Assembly: GCA_022354845.1 (NCBI GenBank)
Contig: CP031970.1
Coordinates: forward strand, 682,001 to 746,000
Length of the DNA: 64,000 nucleotides
Source of the DNA: Streptococcus suis
GTDB taxonomy: Bacteria; Bacillota; Bacilli; Lactobacillales; Streptococcaceae
Reading direction: 5' to 3'
In this document: one piece after another, positions 9,340-18,149 of the stretch
How the letters are laid out: each line of letters starts with the position of its first letter
How positions within the stretch are numbered: position 1 is the stretch's first letter
The notes under the pieces: generated by a model
Database searches by the model: none
Seen by the model: only the letters and a program-made list of their open reading frames with translations
What the model was told of the DNA's origin: nothing
Position numbers and translations under genes: made by a program

Positions 9340-10100
9340 ACTCTGTTTCAGTAGATAACTTATCCCTAGTCTTAATTTTCGGCTTAGTTTTACTTGCGAT
9401 GGGGATAAGCCAAAAAGAGAAACTAGGGCTGACAAAAGATATTTTGGTAGCGGTTGTCCGTACGATTGTTCAACTATTCGTTGTTGGCTATATTTTAAAA
9501 TTTATTTTTCAAGTTTCGAATGTTTTCCTCAGTTTGGGTATGGTGTTGATTATTCTTTATAATGCCAGTGTACAAGCAAATAAACGCAATCCAAACAAGA
9601 ACAAAAAGCTGATTTATCCTTTTCTTGCTTTGCTTACTTCCACTAGTATCACTTTAGGATTGTTACTGTTATCAGGTGCCATCCAATTAATACCTTCTCA
9701 AGTCATTCCAATTTCAGGGATGTTGGCTAGTAATGCAATGACAGCAATCGGTCTATCCTATCGAGCAATGTACCGGTCCTTTACTGATAACCGCCAACAG
9801 GTGTTGGAAAAATTAAGTCTAGGGGCAACGAGTAAATTGGCTTCACAGGAAATTTTGCGAGAATCCATTCGGACTGGTATGCAACCGACAATTGACTCAG
9901 CCAAAACTGTTGGTTTAGTCAGTTTACCAGGAATGATGTCTGGACTGATTTTTGCAGGAGTAGACCCTGTCCAAGCCATTCGCTATCAGATTATGGTCAT
10001 GTTCATGCTGCTATCAGCAACCAGTCTCGCATCTGTTATAGCCTCATATGCGGCCTATAAGACTTATTTTACAGATAGGACGCAGTTAGATTTTGAATAA
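9336..10100 (+). CDS. fetB: ABC transporter permease, FetB-like (UPF0014)
   Basis: 254 aa with about seven hydrophobic segments, and the family signature ISGMLASNAMTAIGLSYR near residues 127-144. The UPF0014 (YbbM/FetB) family is the membrane partner of FetA. The start overlaps the fetA stop by four bases (ATGA). The predicted role is export of iron from the cytoplasm. A hairpin terminator follows directly. Confidence 0.88.
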   Translation: MNSVSVDNLSLVLIFGLVLLAMGISQKEKLGLTKDILVAVVRTIVQLFVVGYILKFIFQVSNVFLSLGMVLIILYNASVQANKRNPNKNKKLIYPFLALLTSTSITLGLLLLSGAIQLIPSQVIPISGMLASNAMTAIGLSYRAMYRSFTDNRQQVLEKLSLGATSKLASQEILRESIRTGMQPTIDSAKTVGLVSLPGMMSGLIFAGVDPVQAIRYQIMVMFMLLSATSLASVIASYAAYKTYFTDRTQLDFE

Positions 10101-10107
10101 GGAAAAT

Positions 10108-10135
10108 GATCTTTCTGTGTGAAAGGTCTTTTTTT
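10108..10135 (+). terminator. Terminator after fetB
   Basis: GATCTTTC / GAAAGGTC stem (one G:U pair), loop TGTGT, then seven T residues. Confidence 0.8.
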
Positions 10136-10197
10136 ATCGGTGAAGTCTGCGAAAATATGATAAAATAGACTTACTTTGATACTGAAAAGGAGAACAT

Positions 10198-11598
10198 ATG
10201 ACAGTAGATTTTAGAGCAGAGTTTGACAAACGCAAAGATGAGTTTTTAGCGGACCTCTTTGACCTCTTACGCATCAATTCTGAGCGTGACGACAGCCAGG
10301 CAGATGCCCAGCATCCATTTGGACCTGGACCAGTGCGTGCCTTGGACAAGTTCCTTGAAATCGCAGAGCGTGACGGCTATCCGACTAAAAATGTCGATAA
10401 CTATGCAGGTCACTTTGAGTTTGGTGAAGGCGACGAAGTCCTTGGTATTTTCGGTCATTTGGACGTGGTGCCAGCAGGAAGCGGTTGGAACACTGACCCA
10501 TACGAGCCACAAATCATCGATGGTAAGCTCTTTGCCCGCGGATCTTCTGACGACAAGGGACCAACCATGGCTTGTTACTACGGCTTGAAAATCATCAAGG
10601 AGTTGGGTTTTCCGACCTCTAAAAAAGTCCGTTTCATCGTTGGTACCGATGAAGAGTCTGGCTGGGCGGACATGGATTACTACTTCGAGCACGTCGGCCT
10701 TCCTTTGCCAGATTTCGGATTTTCTCCAGATGCTGAGTTCCCGATTATCAACGGGGAAAAGGGCAATATCACAGCTTATCTTCATTTTGCGGGGGAAAAT
10801 AGCGGAGCTGCTAAACTGCATTCTTTCACTGGTGGTTTGCGTGAGAACATGGTGCCTGAATCTGCGACAGCTATTATCTCTGGCGACCTAGCAGATCTGG
10901 ACAGCAAGTTGGCAGCATTCACAGCTGCTTATGGCCTAAATGCTGACGCGGAAACCCTTGAAAATGGTCAAGTTCAAGTCACCGTCATCGGAAAATCAGC
11001 CCACGGTTCAACCCCAGAAGAAGGTGTCAACGGAGCAACCTATTTGGCAAAATTCCTCAGCCAATTCGCCTTTGACGGAGCAGCTAAAGCCTATCTTGAT
11101 TTGGCTGGTCAAGTCCTTCTGGAAGACCACGATGGACAAAAACTCGGCGTAGCCATCTACGATGAGCAAATGGGAGCTCTTTCAATGAACGCTGGTGTCT
11201 TTAAGTTTGATGAAACCTCATCTGATAACACCATTGCCCTCAACTTCCGTTATCCAAAAAATACCAACCCAGAAACCATCAAGGCTGGTTTGGAAAAACT
11301 GGGCGTGGAAGCTGTTAGCCTGTCTGAGCACGGTCATACTCCACATTATTGCCCGATCGATGACCCAATGGTCGCAACCCTCTTGTCTGTTTATGAAAAA
11401 CACACAGGCTTGAAAGGTCACGAACAAGTAATCGGTGGCGGAACATTCGGCCGCTTGCTCAAACGTGGTGTTGCCTACGGAGCTATGTTCCCAGGTGATG
11501 TCAATACCATGCACCAAGCCAACGAATTTATCGAAGTGGAGCAACTCTACCGTGCAGCTGCCATTTACGCAGAAGCTATCTATGAATTAATCAAATAG
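10198..11598 (+). CDS. pepV: Dipeptidase PepV (M20 family)
   Basis: 466 aa, the usual PepV length. Zinc ligands and catalytic residues of M20 peptidases are visible: FGHLDVVPAG (H87, D89), GSSDDKGP (D118/D119) and GTDEESGW (E152, E153), with a late GGGTFGRLL motif. The enzyme cleaves Xaa-His and other dipeptides in the cytoplasm. Start ATG 10198 has AAAAGGAG seven bases upstream, and a TAAAAT -10-like box lies near 10160. Codon use is biased toward C-ending codons (gac, ttc, atc), suggesting high expression. Confidence 0.95.
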   Translation: MTVDFRAEFDKRKDEFLADLFDLLRINSERDDSQADAQHPFGPGPVRALDKFLEIAERDGYPTKNVDNYAGHFEFGEGDEVLGIFGHLDVVPAGSGWNTDPYEPQIIDGKLFARGSSDDKGPTMACYYGLKIIKELGFPTSKKVRFIVGTDEESGWADMDYYFEHVGLPLPDFGFSPDAEFPIINGEKGNITAYLHFAGENSGAAKLHSFTGGLRENMVPESATAIISGDLADLDSKLAAFTAAYGLNADAETLENGQVQVTVIGKSAHGSTPEEGVNGATYLAKFLSQFAFDGAAKAYLDLAGQVLLEDHDGQKLGVAIYDEQMGALSMNAGVFKFDETSSDNTIALNFRYPKNTNPETIKAGLEKLGVEAVSLSEHGHTPHYCPIDDPMVATLLSVYEKHTGLKGHEQVIGGGTFGRLLKRGVAYGAMFPGDVNTMHQANEFIEVEQLYRAAAIYAEAIYELIK

Positions 11599-11767
11599 TA
11601 CGAACCCATATTTACAGTACTGCACTTTTATCTAAAGCTAGTTCTTCAGCTACTCATCGTTCGTTTTTTTCAAATTACAGTTGGTATTCCTTCAAAAAAC
11701 TGCCTTGATTAGCTGAAAAACTATCTCTTATATCAAAGTACTTTACTTGTGAATGTAGGTTCTTATC
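11599..11767. other. Non-coding stretch after pepV
   Basis: About 170 bp with scattered stops in all frames and no RNA I recognise. It ends in the strong hairpin at 11768, which may be the effective pepV terminator. Confidence 0.5.
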
Positions 11768-11791
11768 AAGATGGGTTCGCCCATCTTTTTT
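11768..11791 (+). terminator. Strong UUCG-loop terminator
   Basis: AAGATGGG TTCG CCCATCTT with a run of T. A perfect 8-bp stem with a stable UUCG tetraloop. Confidence 0.85.
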
Positions 11792-11801
11792 AGGAGGGAG
11801 A

Positions 11802-11869
11802 ATGGAACTGACAGAACTCACAGTTGCAGGTATGGAAATGGTCAAACAGCTCTTCTTATCTGTATTTAT
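11802..11869 (+). pseudogene. Truncated N-terminus, GNAT-acetyltransferase-like
   Basis: After AGGAGGGAG an ATG opens MELTELTVAGMEMVKQLF... The phrase resembles the start of GNAT acetyltransferases. The frame then enters the inverted-repeat element at about 11869 and meets a stop shortly after. The good ribosome site suggests a once real gene cut by the element. The family assignment is weak because only about 22 residues remain. Confidence 0.4.
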
Positions 11870-11980
11870 AGTCAATGAAAATAAAAATCAGATTAGGCGA
11901 CGCAGATGCAGATAGAACTCTGTCACTTTATTATTGTCAAGTGACAGGCTGGAAACCTCCACTGGAGCTTTCCACTCATC
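11869..11980. repeat. Truncated copy of the 6482-6691 element
   Basis: ATAGTCAATGAAAATAAAAA is the left inverted repeat. Internal motifs GATGCAGATAGAACTCTGT and GACAGGCTGGAAACCTCC align with the copy at 6482-6691. The right half is missing: homology stops near 11980, where coding sequence of a sugar permease begins. This marks the left junction of the foreign catabolic region. Confidence 0.7.
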
Positions 11981-12135
11981 TTCCACTTCGTATGTTCTTC
12001 TTCTTTGGACAATATACGAAACAGTGGCACTTAGCACTTGCGGGCTTAACGATTGCGATTATTCCGGTCATTCTCAGTTACTTCTTTGCCCAAAAACACA
12101 TTATTAAAGGTGTGGCCGATGGTGCTGTGAAGTAA
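11980..12135 (+). pseudogene. Remnant: C-terminus of sugar ABC transporter permease
   Basis: The last ~50 codons read FGQYTKQWHLALAGLTIAII, then PVILSYFFAQKHIIKGVADG and a short AVK tail. This matches the end of MalG/MsmG-type permeases (QKHIIKGVADGAVK-like ending). No start or body of the gene is present; it is fused to the truncated repeat on its left. It is not expected to be functional. Confidence 0.75.
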
Positions 12136-12167
12136 CGTGTGGTGATGAATAAAAAAATAACAACCAA

Positions 12168-12206
12168 AAGACATGGAGTAAGCGAAAACCCGCTCCATGT
12201 CTTTTT
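12168..12206. terminator. Bidirectional terminator
   Basis: AAGACATGGAG and CTCCATGTCTT arms (11 bp), flanked by A-rich sequence on the left and T5 on the right. It serves the permease remnant and the convergent AraC gene. Confidence 0.8.
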
Positions 12207-12969
12207 AATTAATTTTACGATACTGACTCGGTGACATCTGATACTCTCGGGTGAATAGGCGGTGAAAATAAGGATAGTTACCGAAGCCGCACGTAAAAGC
12301 GATTTGTTCGAGGGTCATATTGGTATATTTCATTTGATTGATAGCCGCCTCTAATTTGATGTGCTGAGCGTACTGAATTATCGTCTTATCGGTATGGTCT
12401 TTAAACAAATGACTCGCACGGGAGACACTTAAATCGACTTCATTCGCAACATCTTCAAGTGTTAGTCGCTCGAGTGCATGTTCTTCAATATAACGCATCA
12501 TTCGAGTCACAATGAAGGGGCGTTGAATTGAGTGACGGGCATTTATTTCTGTTTCAATCATCAACATAATGCTTTTCAATAGATGCGTGTTCAAGTCATG
12601 GTTTTGTTCATGACTGGGACGGAGCTTTTCTGTTGATAATAGTCGCCACAATGTCACAATCGTATCGGTTGATGAAAGCGCGGCAAAATCGGGACAATCA
12701 AGTTTTTCCCACCAATCCTCTAACCAATCCCCGGTGATAAGTAAATGATAATCCCCGCTTAATTGATTCGTTTCAATCGTCAGTTCATAGTGTGTGCCTG
12801 GAGGGACAAAGATAATCGATCCTTGTTCTAATTGATATGTTTTACTTTGAATAGTCGCTTTACCTCTTCCTTCAATTTGTACACGAATTAAAAAGTGATT
12901 AAACCCGTTACGACGTAAGTCGTGATAACCATCGGTATGTGATGAGTAACTGCAGTAATCAATATTCAT
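12205..12969 (-). CDS. AraC-family transcriptional regulator
   Basis: 254 aa. The N-terminal half is a cupin-type sensor (GSIIFVPPGTHYEL about 51-64). The C-terminal 100 residues form the double helix-turn-helix of the AraC family, with LTLEDVANEVDLSVSRASHL and the signature AFTCGFGNYPYFHRLFTREY near the end. It is divergent from the five-gene sugar catabolic cluster, with about 150 bp between, so it is the likely activator of that cluster in response to a sugar or sugar derivative. AGGAAAC is upstream of the start. Confidence 0.9.
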   Translation of the reverse strand: MNIDYCSYSSHTDGYHDLRRNGFNHFLIRVQIEGRGKATIQSKTYQLEQGSIIFVPPGTHYELTIETNQLSGDYHLLITGDWLEDWWEKLDCPDFAALSSTDTIVTLWRLLSTEKLRPSHEQNHDLNTHLLKSIMLMIETEINARHSIQRPFIVTRMMRYIEEHALERLTLEDVANEVDLSVSRASHLFKDHTDKTIIQYAQHIKLEAAINQMKYTNMTLEQIAFTCGFGNYPYFHRLFTREYQMSPSQYRKIN

Positions 12970-13089
12970 TAAAAGTTTCCTCCATTTGTAGCAAGATAGG
13001 ATATGAATTCATCATATCATATATTTTAAAAAAGAGAAAGAGACGGTAAGATAAAGTTAATCAAATAAAACGTAAGTGAAATAAGATAA

Positions 13090-13106
13090 TGAAAACGTTT
13101 TATAAT
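13090..13106 (+). promoter_or_regulatory. cre-like site overlapping the -10 of the sugar cluster
   Basis: TGAAAACGTTTTAT at 13090-13103 fits the CcpA consensus TGWAANCGNTNWCA at all positions but the last two. It overlaps TATAAT at 13101-13106. Binding of CcpA there would repress the cluster when glucose is present. Confidence 0.6.
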
Positions 13107-13122
13107 AAAGGAGCAAATACAC

Positions 13123-14154
13123 ATGAAAACATTAAAAGTAGGCATCATTGGTTGCGGGAATATTTTTCCGATGCACGCGGCAAGTGTTATGGAAAGAGAC
13201 GATGCTGAACTCGTCGCTGTCTGTGACGTAAAGAAAGATCGTGCTGATGAAAAAGCAGAGCAATTAGATACAAAATCTTATTATGATTACGAAGAGATGA
13301 TGGACACAGAACAGCTAGACGTTGTGCATATTTGTTTACCGCACTACTTACACGCACCAGCAACAGCCGCCGCAACGAAACGGCAGATTCACGTGATGAC
13401 AGAAAAACCGATGGCGATTAACTATGATGATGCCAAAGCGATGATTGACGGCGCAAAGGAAAACGGCGTGACACTAGGTGTTATTTTCCAAAACCGCTAC
13501 AATCCAGGTTCACAATTAATTAAGAATATGTTGACCTCGGGTGAACTAGGCGCCGTGAAGTCGGGTAAATTACAAGTCGCATGGGACCGATCAGATGAAT
13601 ACTATCAAAACAGTGATTGGAAAGGGACTTGGGATAAAGAAGGCGGCGGTGTCATTATTGACCAAGCGATTCATACAATGGATTTAATGCGCTGGTTCGT
13701 TGATAGTGAGTTAAACTATGTCGATGCCTCAATCAGTAACCGTGCCCACGAAATCATTGAAGTAGAAGATGCAGCCGAAGGTGTGATTGCTTATAAAAAT
13801 GGTGTCGTAACGGCCTTCCATGCGATTAATTACTATACGTATGATGCCCCAGTCGAAATTGAATTACACTGTGAAAATGGACTGGCGAAGATGGTGGCAG
13901 ACAAAGCGACGGTTATATTAAATGACGGGCGCACCTTTATTGCGGATCATAACCCGCTTGAAACATTCACTTATGACTCAGGAGTGAAAGGGTACTGGGG
14001 TGTGAGTCATGTGAAACAAATCAATAATTATTATGACGTACTTCAAGGTAAAGTGGATGCACTTGATATCCCAGCTGAAGAAGCACTTAAAACCCAACAA
14101 ATGATTAATGCTGTCTATCAATCAGGAAAAGAAAAACAACGTGTACATTTCTAA
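13123..14154 (+). CDS. Gfo/Idh/MocA-family oxidoreductase
   Basis: 343 aa. The N-terminal Rossmann motif is VGIIGCGNIFPMHA (residues 6-19), followed by the family Glu-Lys-Pro motif MTEKPMAI near 92-99 (Lys is the catalytic residue) and GGGVIIDQAIHTMDL near 175-189. These NAD(P) enzymes oxidise or reduce sugars, inositols and their derivatives. First gene of a five-gene cluster that shows a GC- and ACG/ACA-rich codon habit unlike the flanking core genes. Exact substrate unknown. Confidence 0.9.
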   Translation: MKTLKVGIIGCGNIFPMHAASVMERDDAELVAVCDVKKDRADEKAEQLDTKSYYDYEEMMDTEQLDVVHICLPHYLHAPATAAATKRQIHVMTEKPMAINYDDAKAMIDGAKENGVTLGVIFQNRYNPGSQLIKNMLTSGELGAVKSGKLQVAWDRSDEYYQNSDWKGTWDKEGGGVIIDQAIHTMDLMRWFVDSELNYVDASISNRAHEIIEVEDAAEGVIAYKNGVVTAFHAINYYTYDAPVEIELHCENGLAKMVADKATVILNDGRTFIADHNPLETFTYDSGVKGYWGVSHVKQINNYYDVLQGKVDALDIPAEEALKTQQMINAVYQSGKEKQRVHF

Positions 14155-14207
14155 AGACAATCATTTGTACAATATTAAGCAAGAGGAGATAAAGGGAGGC
14201 TATTAGA

Positions 14208-14930
14208 ATGAATATTTTAGTGTGGAACGAAAACAGACATGAACAAAAAAATCCAAAAGTCAGTGAGATTTACCCGGAAGGTATTCATGGGGCAATTAAA
14301 AGCTTTTTGACAGAGGCAGGTCACGAGGTGACAACGGCAACCTTGGATGAAGAAAACCATGGTCTATCTGATCATTTATTAAATCAAACCGATGTATTAA
14401 TTTGGTGGGGCCACCTGGCGCACGATGAAGTAAAAGATGAGTGGGTAGAAAAGATTCAACAACGTGTATTAGATGGTATGGGCTTATTAGTCCTTCACTC
14501 AGGTCACTTCTCTAAAATCTTTAAAAAGCTTATGGGAACCAGTTGTGATTTAAAGTGGCGTGAAGCGGATGATAAAGAACGTTTATGGGTTATTGATCCG
14601 ACTCACCCGATTGTTTCTGGGTTAGGGAGTTATATTGAGCTTGAAAAGGAAGAAATGTACGGGGAACATTTTGATATTCCAGCCCCTGATGAATTGGTCT
14701 TTGTCAGTTGGTTTGAAGGCGGCGAAGTCTTTAGAAGTGGGGCAACATATAAACGCGGACGCGGGAAAGTCTTTTACTTTAGACCGGGTCATGAAACGTA
14801 CCCAACGTATCATAATCAAGAGATTCAAACGGTGATTAAAAATGCTGTTAACTGGTTAAAAGTAACCCAAACAAATCAGCCGACCTACGGCAATAGCAGG
14901 CCACTAGAAACTATTTCAAAGAAGGGATGA
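14208..14930 (+). CDS. ThuA-like domain protein
   Basis: 240 aa with a ThuA (trehalose-utilisation) fold related to glutamine amidotransferases: [21 protein letters not shown] at the start, [14 protein letters not shown] near 63-76 and [14 protein letters not shown] near 92-105. ThuA proteins occur with Gfo/Idh/MocA oxidoreductases in sugar clusters and may act in keto-sugar metabolism. It is preceded by AAGGGAGG. Third-party substrate evidence is lacking. Confidence 0.87.
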   Translation: MNILVWNENRHEQKNPKVSEIYPEGIHGAIKSFLTEAGHEVTTATLDEENHGLSDHLLNQTDVLIWWGHLAHDEVKDEWVEKIQQRVLDGMGLLVLHSGHFSKIFKKLMGTSCDLKWREADDKERLWVIDPTHPIVSGLGSYIELEKEEMYGEHFDIPAPDELVFVSWFEGGEVFRSGATYKRGRGKVFYFRPGHETYPTYHNQEIQTVIKNAVNWLKVTQTNQPTYGNSRPLETISKKG

Positions 14931-14934
14931 AGAT

Positions 14935-15672
14935 ATGATACCGGTAGCGATTCAGCTCTTCACTTTACGTGAAGCGTGTCAACAAGATATGAAACAAACA
15001 TTAGAGCGAGTGAAAGCCATCGGCTTTCAAGGTGTTGAACTGGCCGGCTATGGCAATTTAACGGTGGAGGAAGTTAGAGCTATCCTAGATGCGCTTGATT
15101 TAACCGTCGCCGGTAGTCATGTACCACTCACAGACTTAATTAACCGGTTAGATGAGGTAATTAACGAACAAAAATTGTTAGGTAATACACGGGTGGTATG
15201 TCCTTTTATCTTACCAGAAGACCGGACGCATGAATTTTATCAAGATTTACCGTCTGTCTTACAGTCGATTCAACTAGAACTACAATCACATGGAATGGAC
15301 TTACTGTATCATCACCATGATTTTGAATTAGAACCTTATAGTGATGATGAAAATGTGCTTGAGTACCTACTCAGAACAGTTGACGGTTTAAAACTAGAGT
15401 TAGACGTGTACTGGATTCAAAAAGCTGGGGAAGATCCGATTACGTGGATCAATAAGTATAAAGACCAACTTGCACTTGTTCACTTAAAAGATATGACGAA
15501 AGATGAGCGAGCGACCTTTGCGCCATTAGGGACAGGGCGTACAGATTTATCAACGATTCTAAATACAGCGACACCTGCTTACTGGATTGTGGAACAAGAC
15601 CAAACCGATGGTGATCCGTTTGATTCGATTCAAACAAGTATGACGTTTTTAAAAAATGAAGGAGTGATTTAA
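14935..15672 (+). CDS. Sugar phosphate isomerase/epimerase family protein (245 aa)
   Basis: AP-endonuclease/xylose-isomerase-like TIM barrel. Visible features are IPVAIQLFTLREACQQDM at the start, GFQGVELAGYGN near 31-42, LLYHHHDFELEPY (His and Glu metal ligands) near 124-136, LELDVYWIQKAG near 155-166 and LVHLKDM near 181-187. It begins four bases after the ThuA stop and ends one base before the next gene, so it is part of the same transcript. Predicted role: epimerase, isomerase or dehydratase step on a sugar derivative. Confidence 0.85.
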   Translation: MIPVAIQLFTLREACQQDMKQTLERVKAIGFQGVELAGYGNLTVEEVRAILDALDLTVAGSHVPLTDLINRLDEVINEQKLLGNTRVVCPFILPEDRTHEFYQDLPSVLQSIQLELQSHGMDLLYHHHDFELEPYSDDENVLEYLLRTVDGLKLELDVYWIQKAGEDPITWINKYKDQLALVHLKDMTKDERATFAPLGTGRTDLSTILNTATPAYWIVEQDQTDGDPFDSIQTSMTFLKNEGVI

Positions 15673-15673
15673 G

Positions 15674-16702
15674 ATGAGTAAATTAAAAGTAGCAGTCATT
15701 GGTTGTGGGAGTATTAGTAAATATCGTCACTTACCTGAATATCATCAAAATGAGGCAGTAGAAATTGTCGCCTTGTGCGATATTGTCGCTTCACGTGCTG
15801 AAGCGATGCAAGAACTTTATGGTGGTGCGGTCTATACAGATTATGAGGAACTTTTAAAAAATGAAACGGTTGACCTTGTGAGTGTCTGCCTACCGAACGC
15901 GCTCCATGCGCCGGTCTCAATTGCTGCACTTGAAAGTGGTGCTCACGTGTTATGTGAAAAGCCGATGGCAACAACACAAGCTGAAGCAGAAGCGATGATT
16001 GAAGCAAGCGAGAAAAGCGGAAAAACGTTAATGATCGCGCATAATCAGCGGTTTGTACGTTCACACCAAAAGGCAAAAGAATTGATCGCAGAAGGAGCAA
16101 TCGGAAAAGTATATAGCTTCCGTACGACATTTGGTCATGGTGGACCAGAAGGCTGGAGTGTTGACGGCGAAAACTCATGGTTCTTTAGAAAAGACGATGC
16201 GGTAATCGGGGCAATGGGTGACTTAGGTGTGCATAAGGCCGACCTGATTCGCTATATTTTAGGTGAAGAGTTTACTGAAGTATCAGCGATGGTTGAAACG
16301 AATGCGAAAGAGAATATCAGTGTCGATGATAACGCTGTGTGTCTCTTAAAGAGTACTTCCGGTGTGATTGGCACATTAACAGCGAGTTGGGCATATAAAG
16401 TTAACGAAAGTAATGCCACTGTTATTTACGGGGAAAAAGGTGTGTTACGTCTTGAAGATGATCCAAATTATAGCTTGATTGCCACGTATACGGATGGCAG
16501 TAAAGTCAACTATGAACTTGGAAAAATCCAAACGAACGAAGAAGGTCAACAAACATCTACGGGTGTCGTAAGTCACTTTGTTGAATCGGTGAGAACGAAT
16601 ACAAAGCCTTTAATCGATGGTGTGGAAGGTAAGAAGTCATTAGGTATTATTCTTGCGGCGATGGAATCAAGTCAAACAGGTCGAACGATTAAATTAAACT
16701 AA
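15674..16702 (+). CDS. Gfo/Idh/MocA-family oxidoreductase (second copy)
   Basis: 342 aa. Rossmann motif VAVIGCGSISKYRHLPEY (5-22), EKP motif VLCEKPMATT near 93-102, and GAMGDLGVHKADLIRYILG near 180-198. It is only distantly similar to the copy at 13123, so the two are not a recent duplication and probably catalyse different or opposite steps, as in oxidise-modify-reduce schemes with a 3-keto intermediate. It starts one base after the preceding gene. Confidence 0.9.
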   Translation: MSKLKVAVIGCGSISKYRHLPEYHQNEAVEIVALCDIVASRAEAMQELYGGAVYTDYEELLKNETVDLVSVCLPNALHAPVSIAALESGAHVLCEKPMATTQAEAEAMIEASEKSGKTLMIAHNQRFVRSHQKAKELIAEGAIGKVYSFRTTFGHGGPEGWSVDGENSWFFRKDDAVIGAMGDLGVHKADLIRYILGEEFTEVSAMVETNAKENISVDDNAVCLLKSTSGVIGTLTASWAYKVNESNATVIYGEKGVLRLEDDPNYSLIATYTDGSKVNYELGKIQTNEEGQQTSTGVVSHFVESVRTNTKPLIDGVEGKKSLGIILAAMESSQTGRTIKLN

Positions 16703-16771
16703 ATAATCAGATTGTGTTTGATTAGAATCGGTGTGATGATTATGAATAGTGAATGAAAAGGAGCGAATAGA

Positions 16772-17740
16772 ATGAAATTAGGTGTCTTTACCGTATTATT
16801 TGCGGATAAAAATCTCGAAGAGATGTTAGATTATGTGAAAAATGCAGGGTTAGATGCGGTTGAAATTGGTACAGGTGGCTATCCAGGTGATGCGCACTTA
16901 AAACTCGATGTGTTACTAAATAGCGAAGCAGAAAGACAAACCTTTTTAGAAAAGGTCAATTCACGTGGTTTAACAATCAGTGCCCTTAGTTGCCACGGGA
17001 ATCCCGTCTCACCAGATGAAGCTTTTAGAAAAGACTCACACGAAACGTTAGTCAAAACGATCAAACTTGCAGGACTATTAAACATTCCAGTGGTCAATAC
17101 CTTCTCTGGTACACCGGGAGATTCGGAAGATGGTAAATATCCAAACTGGCCCGTAACACCGTGGCCAGAAGAATACAGTACCGTACTTAAGTGGCAATGG
17201 GAAGAAAAACTCGTGCCTTACTGGAAAGAAATAAACACGATTGCAGAAGAAAATAACGTTAAGATTGGTTTAGAACTGCATGCGGGCTTCTTAGTTCATA
17301 CGCCGCATACGATGTTAAAATTACGTGAACAGACAGGGAATGCGATTGGAGCTAACCTTGACCCAAGTCACTTATGGTGGCAAGGGATTGACCCTGTCGC
17401 GGCCATTAAGATCCTTGGAAAAGCCAATGCGATTCATCACTTCCACGCAAAAGATACGTATATTGACCAGGAACATGTGAATATGTACGGTTTAACGGAT
17501 ATGCAGCCATATAGTGAGGTGCAATCACGCGCTTGGACATTCCGTTCTGTTGGCTATGGTCACTCAGTGAAAGTATGGAGTGATATTATTAGCGCTCTGC
17601 GTACGTATGGGTATGATCATGTCATTAGTATTGAACATGAGGATCCCATTATGTCGATTGATGAAGGGTTTATGCGTGCGGTTGAGAACTTAAAATCTGT
17701 GTTGATTTATGACCAACCAGCTGATATGTGGTGGGCATAA
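16772..17740 (+). CDS. Sugar phosphate isomerase/epimerase family protein (322 aa)
   Basis: TIM-barrel protein of the xylose-isomerase-like superfamily. Key segments: GLDAVEIGTGGYPGDAHLK near 30-48, LELHAGFLVHTPHTM (Glu and His) near 169-183, GANLDPSHLWWQGIDP near 193-208, HFHAKDTYID near 226-235 and ISIEHEDPIM near 289-298. The charged residues match the metal-binding positions of the family. Last gene of the catabolic cluster, preceded by AAAAGGAG. Confidence 0.88.
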   Translation: MKLGVFTVLFADKNLEEMLDYVKNAGLDAVEIGTGGYPGDAHLKLDVLLNSEAERQTFLEKVNSRGLTISALSCHGNPVSPDEAFRKDSHETLVKTIKLAGLLNIPVVNTFSGTPGDSEDGKYPNWPVTPWPEEYSTVLKWQWEEKLVPYWKEINTIAEENNVKIGLELHAGFLVHTPHTMLKLREQTGNAIGANLDPSHLWWQGIDPVAAIKILGKANAIHHFHAKDTYIDQEHVNMYGLTDMQPYSEVQSRAWTFRSVGYGHSVKVWSDIISALRTYGYDHVISIEHEDPIMSIDEGFMRAVENLKSVLIYDQPADMWWA

Positions 17741-17754
17741 TACATCAAGACTCA

Positions 17755-18056
17755 GATGAGCTAAAAATAATAGGGAGAAAGAGACTGGGATAAAAAAATC
17801 CATTTTCTCAAAATGTGAATATTTTTTCTCTAAATAAGAATAAGATTACCGCAACTGAAATATACTTGCTTTCTGAATGGATCTTTAGCTCAAGGGACTG
17901 CGATTACTCGCCCCAACAGAAACTTTCGTTGTTCCCACAGGAGTCTCGCATATTTCAGTTGCTAACTTAGGCTTCCTAGCAAAAAAATAACCGAGCCATA
18001 ATTGGCGTTAGTCAATTATGGTTCGGTTATTTTAATATCTTATTTGCCTTTGCCCC
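17755..18056. repeat. Intergenic element bounded by GAGACTGGGATAAA / TTTGCCCCAGCTTC
   Basis: The left end GAGACTGGGATAAAA and right end TTTGCCCCAGCTTC are inverted repeats of the kind found in Lactobacillales intergenic regions (AGAGGCTGGGACAAAA type). Inside are GCAACTGAAATATA and its inverted partner TATTTCAGTTGC, and a strong hairpin at 17985-18033. No coding sequence is seen in the roughly 400 bp from 17741 to 18149. It is the right edge of the catabolic region. Confidence 0.65.
17985..18033. terminator. Bidirectional hairpin terminator
   Basis: AAATAACCGAGCCATAATTG and CAATTATGGTTCGGTTATTT arms with a short loop and a T-run on the right. Confidence 0.75.
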
Positions 18057-18078
18057 AGCTTCAATATGTAAAAATACA

Positions 18079-18124
18079 TTGACTTTTAAAACTAATGGTT
18101 ATATAGTTAATTACATAAGTAACT
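18079..18124 (+). promoter_or_regulatory. Promoter and operator-like palindrome before truncated GntR gene
   Basis: TTGACT at 18079-18084, a 17-bp spacer, TATAGT at 18102-18107. AGTTA (18105-18109) and TAACT (18120-18124) form an inverted repeat just after the -10, as expected for an autoregulating YtrA-type repressor. The promoter is intact although the gene it drives is truncated. Confidence 0.65.
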
Positions 18125-18149
18125 AACCAAATAAGTTAGGTGATGAAAT

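Noticed and set aside
10259..11544. Several 70-180 codon frames overlapping pepV on both strands
   Set aside because: They are shadows of the well-supported pepV frame, a consequence of its biased codons.
11875..12135. An 86-codon open frame as a complete gene
   Set aside because: Its first third is a truncated repeat element and only the last part resembles a permease C-terminus; treated as repeat plus pseudogene.
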